From Kappaphycus alvarezii (taxonomy: Eukaryota; Rhodophyta; Florideophyceae; Gigartinales; Solieriaceae), in the NCBI GenBank assembly GCA_002205965.3, contig NADL03000691.1, positions 62,001 through 126,000 on the forward strand: a stretch of DNA of 64,000 nt, in the 5' to 3' direction. Below are positions 22,741 to 31,900 of this stretch, in pieces. Every line of letters starts with the position of its first letter. The stretch's first letter is position 1. The position numbers and the translations under genes are program-made. Under the pieces are notes generated by a model. It was not told the origin of the DNA. It saw only the letters and a list, made by a program, of their open reading frames with translations, and searched no databases.

Positions 22741-23290
22741 AATAATTGGGATAGGTAGATCCAAATAATAAATAGTTCCAACTTTAATAAATAAATAAAT
22801 GCCACAATTGGACTTAGAATAAATAATGAATAGAAAACCAAATTTAATGATAGGTGATGGAGGAGAATATCCCGATGGCCCGAGGATGTAAAAAGTATTT
22901 CTAACAACCTAGGACTACTTATATTCTACACCAGGGCGAACCGGCTACAAAATCAGGTAAGCCTTACAATAATTTTTGTAGACATGATTCAGGCTCAGCA
23001 ATAATTATTGCAGTATTTTCCAGGTGAGCAATCATCCAGATAATAATTTTTTGGCAGCATAAATGCAATACGTATAGCCTGTATAACATAAAAAACCAAT
23101 TGTAGGACATAAAAAGTATTTCACACTGAATTCTGCATAAAATAGTGCCAGTATAAAATAGATAAAATTATTCCTTGATGATTCACAATAAATGTAAATT
23201 GTAGGCCTCAATAAAAATATTGCTCCACACTTCAGCATCACTGTAGAACACTGGGATAGAGATAATAAATATTTGGTCAATTTTCACAGT
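22741..23290 (-). other. AT-rich leader/LTR-like flank of the copia element
   Basis: AT-rich sequence directly upstream of the copia Gag. By position it could be leader and 5' LTR, but I could not find a matching 3' LTR, a primer site or LTR ends, so its nature is unproven. Confidence 0.35.
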
Positions 23291-23774
23291 AGGTTTCATG
23301 CAAGCACTGCTTCAGGTGATCGCTGAGTACATACACTGTTTTCAGGCAGCTCCTGGGGCATGGCGTGCCACTGTGAAAAAGTGGCACTTGGCACTAGTAT
23401 TGAAGCCACACCGAGAATTCTCGAGGTTAAATGTTTGTCTCGAGTCCGGGGCATTGGGGACAGTACACCTATTCTTTAGTACCCGAGAGGACCATAGATG
23501 CGCGAAACGCATGCCTCCTAAAAGGTAACCTGCACAGCTAGACTCGTGGTACTGCAACTGTGGCGACCGGTTTGCAGACTCAAATTTACATGGTCCGACG
23601 ACAGTGGCCTTCTCAAATGATACATCCCGTTGCATGACACACAGTTGCAAAACACTGCAACTATCACTTCGCCTACTCCTGACCTTGCTCCTGACGAATT
23701 AGCGCCACAGCTACCTTCCCCAAAAACGCCACCCGCTCGGGAAATCGTACTCAACCGTAGTCCCCTACTTATCA
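23291..23774. other. No recognised gene
   Basis: A 76-codon frame (23298-23528) with an ATG has no recognisable motif. Nothing else is recognised. Confidence 0.3.
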
Positions 23775-23989
23775 CAGCTTTTTCCGCTGCCTTGCTTCCT
23801 TTGCTGCTTCCCGTCGCGGTTCTTCCCCTCAACAAGAGCTCTGCGACTTCGTTACCCGTTTTGGGTTTAGTCTCCAAGTGATGCAGGCGCGACAGGTTTC
23901 CACCCGCCGCCCGCATTTGTAGTTATTTAACGAGTACTCTCCGCACGCTTCTGTGCCATACTGTACAGCTCGTAAAGATTTACCACCAT
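23775..23989 (+). mobile_element. LINE family B 3'-end copy
   Basis: 5'-truncated plus-strand copy with the tail codons (LGLVSK and QVMQARQVSTRRPHL-type frames), 3' UTR and the TTTACCACCA terminus. Immediately after its 3' end lies a partial 45-bp unit. Confidence 0.75.
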
Positions 23990-24020
23990 TTTCCAAGAGT
24001 ATAGCACCCAAACCTTCCCC
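23990..24020 (-). repeat. 45-bp dispersed unit, copy 9 (partial)
   Basis: Minus strand GGGGAAGGTTTGGGTGCTAT, then ACTCTTGGAA, cut exactly where the LINE B 3' end begins. The LINE may have inserted into, or next to, this copy. Confidence 0.65.
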
Positions 24021-24338
24021 AGTTCTCAAAACTCACATACCGATGTCATATTACATTCCAAAACGTTTTCGACCCGCCTCGGCTGAGCCGCAGTCTAAAG
24101 CTCGGCGAGATACGGCGCATGCGTGTGATGTAAGACAGGGCAGCGCAGTGGAAACACTTTGCAAAGCATTTCTTTTGACCTCTGTGACGCTCTGCTACCT
24201 ATCAGGTCGCAAAGCCTCACCAATCATGCCCTCAAATCAATGATGAACGATTCAGGAAACGAATTGCAGTCTGTTTCACGGGATCACAAGGCAACCGGTG
24301 GATGGTAGCGCTTAAGAAGTGCATCCAAAGGGCCTCTA
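24021..24338. other. No recognised gene
   Basis: Nothing recognised in this stretch on either strand. Confidence 0.4.
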
Positions 24339-24340
24339 AA

Positions 24341-24456
24341 TAGCTGACATCGTCATCCTAAACGCAGGCGAGCATTATGCGCCAGTATAATGCTCGCCTG
24401 CGTTTAGGAATAGCTGACACCGTCATCCTAAACGCAGGCGAGCATTATACTGGCGC
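24341..24456. repeat. Forward-reverse-forward fold-back repeat
   Basis: Arms 24357-24378 and 24387-24408 are perfect 22-bp inverted repeats (CCTAAACGCAGGCGAGCATT and its complement) around GCGCCAGT. The block 24379-24409 is in turn a perfect 31-bp inverted match to 24426-24456. TAGCTGACA(T/C)CGTCATC precedes both forward copies, so the order is forward, reverse, forward. Confidence 0.9.
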
Positions 24457-24572
24457 TAAGACTTTCCGAAAAGGGTGCATACGAAAATACGACACAAGCA
24501 CCAAGCTCACTTGCAGTCGTGTCTGTAATACAAGTGGTGGTAAATCTTTATGGGTTGTAAAATGTGATACAA

Positions 24573-24630
24573 AGTTAATTTATGAATACCCTCCGCACAG
24601 AAGCGTGCGGAGGGTATTCATAAATTAACT
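24573..24630. repeat. Perfect 26-bp inverted repeat in a LINE B 3' UTR
   Basis: Arms 24573-24598 and 24605-24630 are perfect reverse complements with a 6-base loop (AGAAGC). The right arm (GTGCGGAGGGTATTCATAAA and onward) is normal LINE B 3' UTR. The left arm is an inverted duplicate absent from all other B copies. Confidence 0.92.
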
Positions 24631-24945
24631 ACGGATGTGGGCGGCGGGTGGAAACCTGTCGCGCATGCAATACTTAGAGACTAAACGCAAAACGGGTAAC
24701 GAAGTCGCAGAGCTCCTGTTGAGGGGAGGAACCGCGACGGGAAGCAGCGAAGGAAGCAAGGGGGCAAAAAAACCCTTGCCGTCGTCGCCCAAGGCGCCAA
24801 AGATACCAACCCCGACGGGGGAGAGGAGAACATTGTTTTGGTGGCAGTAAGGGCCGTAATGGCGATGTTTCTTGCACTCTGCGAGTGTCACGGCAGCGCC
24901 TGCTGTAACCGAACTTGGCGAAATGTAGCGGCGTGCGAAGGGGTG

Positions 24946-27595
24946 TGATGTGCGCAAATTCGCACACGAAAAAAATGTAGAAGAGGGCCAAAATTGTATG
25001 CAGTATCGGAATTTGGAATATATTTTTACAGTTTCTGAATTTTAATTTGGATGAGTGTCGCAACATCATGGGTTGATTTTTTTATTTTAAGACCTTTTGT
25101 CATTGATAGGTGCCATTACTGTACACGTCCAAGGTCGTCTTACTTTTCAAAGACGTCGCAGTATTTAAAGTTCGAAATCAACGTCGTTGAGGCAACCTCC
25201 TATCACAACTAGAAATGACCATGGGGTGAAACTGGCCGAATAATATCATTTTACAGCATACTTGTAACATTTTTTGAGATGAATCGGTCATATTTTGGCG
25301 GTTGACGTCTAGGCCTGTAGTAAATTGGTTGAGTATCGGTAAGTTCAAATGAGTGAGTGACTGGTGCACTTGCTTGTCTTAGAACGGAAACGCTCCATGC
25401 AATTACTTCGGAGGATGTTAACATGTCGTATATTTTCATTGAGACAGGGCCTGGAAGGCGCTGTACTTTTTCTTATATTTCTGCTATTTGGCGCTGGTCT
25501 TCTTGTTGAGCCTCACCCTCCAAATTTTGAAGGACTGCTTCCGCCGTGCTCACATCTTCAGATATGGAATTCGACATATTCTTGTTTTCTTTAGAATGGT
25601 AATCTTCTTTATGCTCTGAATTTTGTCCTTTGATTCGATATTATCGTAAAAAGAAACGTATTCAGGTCTCAAATCTACCCTAGAATTCCAGTCTTCATCT
25701 TTTTCAAACACAGAATCATAATCGTCCCATGCCATGTTCATTATCTTCCGAGCGTACCCTTTCCCACTTCCAAAAGTGTTAGTTGGTTCGGAATCTTCAC
25801 TGTCATAGCTAGAAGTGAAATCTTTCCTGTCCGTTTCTCTTATATCTTCCGGATGTGTGCTTTTGTCGAAATCCAAGTACATCTTCACGGTTCTGCCGTC
25901 AATATTAACTGAAATGATTTGGTTACCCAAGTCAATGCATGTCCCTAGTCTTTCCATGGTAGGGCAGCCAATAATTGCATCGAAAGGGAGATCAGGCAGG
26001 ACAAGAAAGTCTGCATCAACTTTTGAGTCCTCAAAGAATACGGAAACCTTGTCAACAGTGCCCATGCAATTTGAGACGGTTCCATCCGCCACAGTTATTA
26101 ATCGAGTAGTTGGAATAATTTCAAGACCTAGATCTGTCACCAAAGTTTCTGAAATAAGATTTGGAACAGCGCCCCAATCGAAACGAGCTTGGGTTCTCAT
26201 TCCCAATACTTTGACTGGTAGGCCGATTGAAGAAACTGTTTCTTACCCTTAGCGGAATTATTAGACGTGATAATTTTTTTGAGTTCTTTTCTCGCGTCCT
26301 CTGCGTCGCCCCTCAAAAGTTGACCAAAAGATATCCCAGTTGGGGCCGATGCAAGTTCAGCCACCAAATTGTACTTCTTAACATATTCTAGTACGTCCTT
26401 CGGGATACTCTTAAATTTATTACTCCTTTTCGTCTTCTTGGCAGAAGTGCTTCCCACTCCTGGAACAACTTAATCAGACGTCTTGGTTCGATGAGGTACA
26501 GGTGTGAACGAGAAAGACTAACAGCAGATACTATCAGGAATAATATCTAGATTCTTTCCTTAATATCTAAGTCCTCTATATCAGAGCCAAACAGTTCTCC
26601 CAAAATATCCATTCTACCCAGACAGTCCACACAAATATCCGCGAAAAGCAGCATTGTAATCTGTCAGGAGCGATGTCAAGAACTTAGAAGAAAGGTTGGA
26701 AACCCGATTCGATAATCGATTTGACATGATAATCTCGCAGTTGGAAAGCCTTACTCTTACCATTGAGAAGAACCAGTCTGGGGCCCCTAAGGCCGCAGAA
26801 GTCTGTTCTTACTGTCACAAGCCTGAACACTTTGCAATAAGTGTCCTGAGAATCCACATAGGAACACTCGTTGTGGAAAGTGCGGACGATATGGGCATCA
26901 TAAACGTAACTGCTGGTCTAAAGACAACAGAATAGCAAATTTATCGGACGCAAGGAGCGAGTCAAAACCAGATATGAAAATCTTACAAAACAGAAAGGAT
27001 CAAAGGTAGACGGATGCCGGTAACGTATCCATCGCTGAAGAAATCAGTCAAGTCAATGTGACGAAAAGAGATAGGGAAGGGAACATTTTATCGAAAAAAC
27101 CTAGGCTAGATTAGGGAATGCTGAAGCACATCCCAGCAGGGAATAAGGCGTAACCTTTCAATCGCACATCTTGGTTTTTCTTTAGAAATACGTAAGTCGG
27201 ACGGACAATGTTCAGATAAATTTGCGACAAGTCTCCGATAGGTACCATTCCGTACCTTACTATAGAGTAATGATATATTACTTCAACAAACTCTGGGCCT
27301 GGCTTCCTTTTTATGAGGTCAAGCAAGTTGGCAGACAACTTCAAGCCAAGTCCCGAGTAGTAGGAAGTTGAGAGTCAACTTCAGACCCAAGAAACCTTTT
27401 CCTACGTTGCTCACAGAGCATCAGTGATAAAACCTGCCCCTTTCATACTTGCCTGTAGCCCTCCCAACTCTATTCCATATACATTCCTTTTTGTTCGTTC
27501 AACTATACCGTGGTAGCACTTTTGTCGCTCGCAGCATCTCCTTCTTGGGGAAGTTGGTGCGAAGTATCTCTTCTCCCTACGATTTACCCCTATCA
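24946..27595. mobile_element. Scrambled Ty3/gypsy insertion related to E1/E2 (fossil)
   Basis: An LTR-element insertion in LINE B with a 5-bp duplication GGGTG. Inside are pieces of an E1/E2-like element in alternating orientation. About 25178-26505 (minus) holds Gag end, protease (DLPFDAIIGCPTMERLG) and the start of RT. About 26565-26645 (minus) is LTR. About 26657-27134 (plus) is Gag. About 27136-27302 (minus) is the post-integrase module. About 27308-27595 (plus) is LTR ending in CCCCTATCA. The left ~230 bp are AT-rich and unassigned. It is more diverged from E1/E2 than they are from each other, hence an older insertion. It has lost most of its coding region and has many breaks. Confidence 0.75.
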
Positions 27596-28219
27596 GGGTG
27601 GGAACAGTAACATCGACGGCGATATCGGTACTGTGAAGCCCGTATGCAGAGGGTATGTAAATGTCCATTCGTAGCAGGGGGACTCCAAATGCCCAGATGA
27701 GTCGGGAACCTGGTGGAGGAGCGGATGTTCGACGAGAGCGACGATCCCAACTTCCTTGCAGTAGCGGGCCAGAATATTGCGGGGGATATGATGAAGACGA
27801 GTCATTCCGTCTTCGTATTTGAAGGTCAACGCGTGTTGTCCACTTGGATCTAAGACGGGTGCGATGTCGGCCGAGCGGCGGGAGCAGACAGGACAGCGAG
27901 TAGATCCAGGGAATAGCGCGATGCCGAGACGTAGAGCCAGAGCGACTTTCCAGACGGAAGAGGACACGTACGTACCGCGGTGGGGGTGAGGAAGCGAAGA
28001 GAAAACAGACGAGGCGAAGGATGGGCACAAGGAGAGGAGCCGTGCTCGGTCGTGGGCTGTCGCGGAGGATAACAAAATATCGGACTTCGATAGCATGACT
28101 TCAGTTATGATCGCAGACTGGGGCCTTTCGCCAAGGACCGGCGAAAGGTTGTAATAGAAGTAGGGGAGTTTTGGGTTATTTTAATGCATGGAAGACGTGG
28201 TCGGTTATATCCACGTGGC

Positions 28220-28480
28220 TAATACGTTATGCGGGATACGTCGTCGCTGATGGATAACACTACAGTAACTGAACTTGCTTACAGGGGCGGCTCAATGCCG
28301 GCGAGAAGGCATGCCGCGTTGAACATGACTGCCGCAGCAGCATGCCTTTGAGTAAGCACCGCTCTAACCATCCCATAGGCCTCCGTCGCTCGAACGGCCA
28401 CGTTCCGCGCGACATCGGTTAGCACCGCGTGCGAGTCTGGGTGCCAGCCTAGAAGTAGTGTCTGATGCACTCAGAGGCAA
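28220..28480 (-). mobile_element. LINE family A tail fragment
   Basis: Minus-strand C-terminal tail: LLLGWHPDSHAVLTDVARNV, then RAVLTQRHAAAAVMFNAACL and LAGIEPPL with a stop. It is a homologue of the 13.6 kb and 16.4 kb tails, 5'-truncated at about 28480. Confidence 0.65.
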
Positions 28481-28534
28481 ATAGTCGCAGGAAATCCCGA
28501 CATCTTGCGGACCCTGGTTTGTTTTGTCTATTCC

Positions 28535-28770
28535 CGTCCCTGTCATCAAAATCACCGTGGAGGAGGTCCTCCACGCATTTAAATCTTTTAAACCTGGCTC
28601 CGCTCCCCATGGCTCAGATCTACAACCTTCTCAGTTCGCCGAGTTGCTACGTACTCTGTATTCTTCCTTTTGTAGATGACTGATCTACGCCCTCACTGAA
28701 CTCGCCAATGCCTAAACAGATCTAGCTGATCTCTTCCCGTGGATCACAGGAGTATTACGCACACCACTTC
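28535..28770 (+). mobile_element. LINE RT N-terminal fragment
   Basis: Readable ITVEEVLHAFKSFKPGSAPH, then LQPSQFAELLRTLYSSF and LISALTEL-type text. This is the start of a LINE RT domain (block 0, 'F..GSA.G.DGL.P'), interrupted by stops. The family within A-C is not assigned. Confidence 0.55.
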
Positions 28771-28855
28771 CCCAAAGGATACGAGGCTAGCCCCATCATT
28801 GTGCGCGAGACTTTGAAACAACTGATGAGCAGCTGCGTGATGTTGCAATCTACTG

Positions 28856-28903
28856 GAAGGGGGAAGTTTTGTGTTTTTTTACCGTTGGAAGATATATTTG
28901 ATC
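28856..28903 (+). repeat. 45-bp dispersed unit, copy 10
   Basis: AAGGGGGAAGTTTTGTG start, CGTTGGAAGATATATTTGAT end; well preserved second half. Confidence 0.65.
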
Positions 28904-29050
28904 AAATTGAAGTGCGGCGAACCACCTTCAATCGTTTCAAGTAGGTAATTCCACGAGTACTAGGTCCATACATATTTGCGCATCGTCCTGCGAGTGGTAA
29001 ATGAATTTCGAGAACCATTATCCTTCCAGTTCATGTCAGTAGAGCTCAAG

Positions 29051-29096
29051 AAGGGGAAAAATGTTGGGGTAGTTTACTCTTGGAAGATGTATCTGA
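29051..29096 (+). repeat. 45-bp dispersed unit, copy 11
   Basis: AAGGGGAAAAATGTTGGGGT start, CTTGGAAGATGTATCTGA end. Flanks TCAAG and TCAAA would be a 4-of-5 match to a target duplication at the same boundaries as copy 5. It lies 195 bp from copy 10 in the same orientation. Confidence 0.65.
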
Positions 29097-29209
29097 TCAA
29101 AAATGCATTCATTCATTGCAGCCGGTCGGCTTTTCTTGAAGCAATTCGATCCAATTTCCACATCTGTTGGGCTTGGTTATGTACTGCTACAATTTGATGA
29201 CCTCATCGA

Positions 29210-29830
29210 CGAGGCTACCTCCTTGTTCACCTCCCCACTTCCCTTTCCGATTCCATCCCCTCCCGCTCTCGCCCGCCCTCATACCGTCGTGTCCCTCCCG
29301 GGGTCGCCCTTCCCGGGCCACCGCAGCCCTTCTCCAAGTTGGTCCCTCACTTTCCCCCAGCGAATCTACGTTTCAATCCTTGGCTTCTCTCCATCCCCGC
29401 CCCCCCGTTCCAATCACCCCCATGCCCCTTCACCGTTTGCCAACTGTGCTCAAGTTCTCGGTCTTGGATGCCGGCCGTGCCATTCACAGCCTGGATCTTT
29501 CAGTCGCTCCTGGGGCTGATGGCCTTTCCCCAGTGTTCCTGTTAATGCTGCTTCGCCCGGCAGGTGGGGTCACGCCCGGCAGAGATTATATTCATGCTCT
29601 GCCAAAGTTCCTAAACATCTGCTTAAACAGCGATCTACTTGCCGCATACCGCCCGTATTTCTGCGGAGGCCGCCTTACTGCGTTGGCGAAGCCAAACAGG
29701 GAATACGCCCTATCACTGTCGGGTTTCTCTACCGACGCCACATTTCTAGTCTCGCGGTCCACAAAGCCACACTCACAATCTGCTCCTACCTTCCGCCCCA
29801 TCGAGTCGGGGTAGGCTTAATATATGATGG
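29210..29830 (+). mobile_element. LINE RT N-terminal fragment
   Basis: Plus strand frame 29167-29814 contains HSLDLSVAPGADGLSPVFLL, RPYFCGGRLTALAKPNRE and further RT block 1-2 text (HISSLAVHKATLT in a shifted frame; RVGVGL near 29810). This is the 5' half of a LINE RT. Similarity stops near 29820, so both 3' part and catalytic YxDD are missing. It is probably family B or C, inferred from style rather than shown. Confidence 0.6.
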
Positions 29831-30214
29831 ATGAAGATCTCAGCTTGTGAGAATCCGTATCTGTCCGTGATTGTCATTACATTAAAGGTAGCATCTATCC
29901 GCTCCGTCCGCTCATACATATATTGTCTATTAATGAATCAGGCCTCTGACCACTGTTGAGTATGAAATCATCAAACTGTACGTCCTAGGCGTAACTCTGT
30001 ATCTCTGATTGTGACTAAGTCATATACTGTTCTCACTGGTATAAGTACTGTGCTAGTCTTTGTAAAACTCAAAAGATTGCAATGATAATCGCAGGGACGG
30101 GCAAAAACAAAGAACACCTTACAAACTCCACACATTTACCCTTCTTATCATCTGATCTCAGTCTACCACTGAAACACACTGCAACAGTCGTAGGATCGCT
30201 ACCAAATACTCAAA
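29831..30214. other. Leader region of the copia fragment
   Basis: Non-coding sequence before the copia Gag start at 30215. It could contain LTR and leader, but I cannot define LTR ends or a primer site. Confidence 0.3.
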
Positions 30215-31445
30215 ATGGCTGACGCCAAGGAAGAGAAGATTCCCAAGTTTAATGCCAAACCCGAGGAGAGCTTTCACCTATGGCGCCTGAGAATGGAGGC
30301 TTTATTTGAGAACTGGGACTGGGGTGGAATCCTAGATGGAACTGAAACTGTACCCGATGACGGTAACGACGTCGCGCTAGCAGAGAAAAATAAGAAAAGG
30401 AAGAAAGCTATCGCATTGATGGTGCTCGCTCTAGGGGGAAAGCCTTTAAAAGCCGTACAAAGGTACTCAAAAACCCCCTAGAAATGTGGAGGAATTTGTC
30501 GGAAAGATATGGCGGGAAAAAGACAAGCAATAAGCTACGCTTGTTGAATGAGGTGTTTTCTAGGAAACTGAATACTAGAGAAGCTATCTCCGACCATATT
30601 TCTGAGTTGGAGATAAGCTTTACTAAACTCTAAAATGCTGGTCAGAAAATTAATGAGCTCATGAAAGTGTCAGTTCTGCTGTCATTTATCAAAGACTGTG
30701 ACGATAGTGAAGTCACAATGGCTGCCATTAAAAAAATGGACGATGCTAAAGCCATTTTGGATGCAGGTTCATGTAGGCTCATTGATGAACACAGAGAGAA
30801 GTACTTCTACGACGGTAAAGAGGAACGAAGAGCCCCTCCGGCAGCTGCTGTCAAAGGAGATAGAAAGCACAGTAACTGGAAATGGCCTGTTTATGAAGCT
30901 TCAAATTACAGAGACTGCAGACAATACACCAAAAATAGATTGAATAATCGTGGATTTCTCCCAAACTAGAGACGTAATGTCCATGTTACCAAATAGCAAC
31001 GTAATTTGCGTACACCCAGAGTTGCTGTTGCTATAGCGGTTCGCTCTCCAGTGAGAGCAACAAAAAGTGCTGAAGAAATTGAAAATACCTTGCATAAATG
31101 TTTATATTGGGCAGTGGGGCTACGCACCACATTTCCTGTAATCGGTCTATGTTCACAGAACTCTACAAAAGCGAGAATTACATTCAACTTGGTGACAGTG
31201 CAAATGTCGTAAGTCAATATCAAGGCACAGTTAACGTGAGCACAACAGTTGAAAAAAAATGGGTCAAACTAGAGGACGTAATCTATGCACCAGCAATGTA
31301 TCTTAATCTGTTGTCTGTTCCTCTCTTCGACTGCATGGATATACGTGTATCTTTTGGGAATGGTTCAAGTACATTAACTGATGCACGTAATGGACTAATT
31401 CTCGCTCGCGCCACCCTACTCCCGCCATCGTGTTACCAGGGCTGA
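30215..31445 (+). mobile_element. Ty1/copia Gag-protease fragment (fossil)
   Basis: A copia-type Gag begins at the ATG at 30215 (KFNAKPEESFHLWRLRMEAL and a GGILDGTE block, as in UBN2-type copia Gag). It continues to about 30970. A protease-like GSGATHHISCNRSMFTELYK follows near 31107. No integrase or RT remains. It has several breaks. It is a different family from the element at 19-22.7 kb, with less AT-rich composition and opposite orientation. Confidence 0.7.
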
Positions 31446-31900
31446 AGTAAGCATTTCGCCAGACCTCGGTCTTTTCTTCCTATGAAGTCCAGAGTTCTCA
31501 TATTTTGATGATCAAAGGGTGTAGGAGAAGTTCAAAAAGAAGTTCCTCGCATTTTTCTCCCTGGAACGTGTATCAAACGTTCCTTTTGGTGTGATAGACA
31601 ATCTACAGGAATGCGGACTCGTCGCCAGCAATAGGAGACTCAAGATTGTAACTCTCGAAGATAGCTGCCTTACCGCTTTCTGAAGAATGGGTCTGTTACA
31701 CATGTCAAAAGCGTTCTTGAGTTCAAGAATCAAAAGCATTTACTCTGGAATACTGCAGCTCTCCTGAATGATTCTTGGAATTCCACGTGTAACTGTGATG
31801 GTAGACTATTCGATGGCAAAACTTACTTCAAGAAGTTGCGTATAATCAATGGAGCGATCTGAGAGAATGATCCTGAGTGTTATTCGCAGAGCGTAGGGAG
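31446..31900 (-). mobile_element. LINE RT fragment (motif A)
   Basis: The minus-strand frame 31512-31739 reads LLILELKNAFDMCNRPILQK, then AVRQL. This matches LINE RT motif A (compare VDLQNAFNRVSRSAFLKE in family A). Surrounding text is interrupted by stops. It is a small relic. Confidence 0.55.

Larger units (their letters stand above)
24524..28161 (-). mobile_element. LINE family B copy split by a Ty3/gypsy insertion
   Basis: LINE B in minus orientation, in two parts: 27596-28149 (post-RT region and endonuclease, with MLSKSDILLSSATAHDRARL and MDIYIPSAYGLHSTDIAVDV) and 24536-24945 (tail and 3' UTR). A near-perfect target duplication flanks the whole: TGTAATACAAGT at 24524-24535 and TGTAATAGAAGT at 28150-28161 (11 of 12). 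The intervening 24946-27595 is an LTR-element insertion bounded by GGGTG at 24941-24945 and 27596-27600. The LINE is 5'-truncated near 28149, where a 9-bp inverted repeat (CCTTTCGCC/GGCGAAAGG) is visible. The 3' UTR contains the hairpin described separately. Confidence 0.82.
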
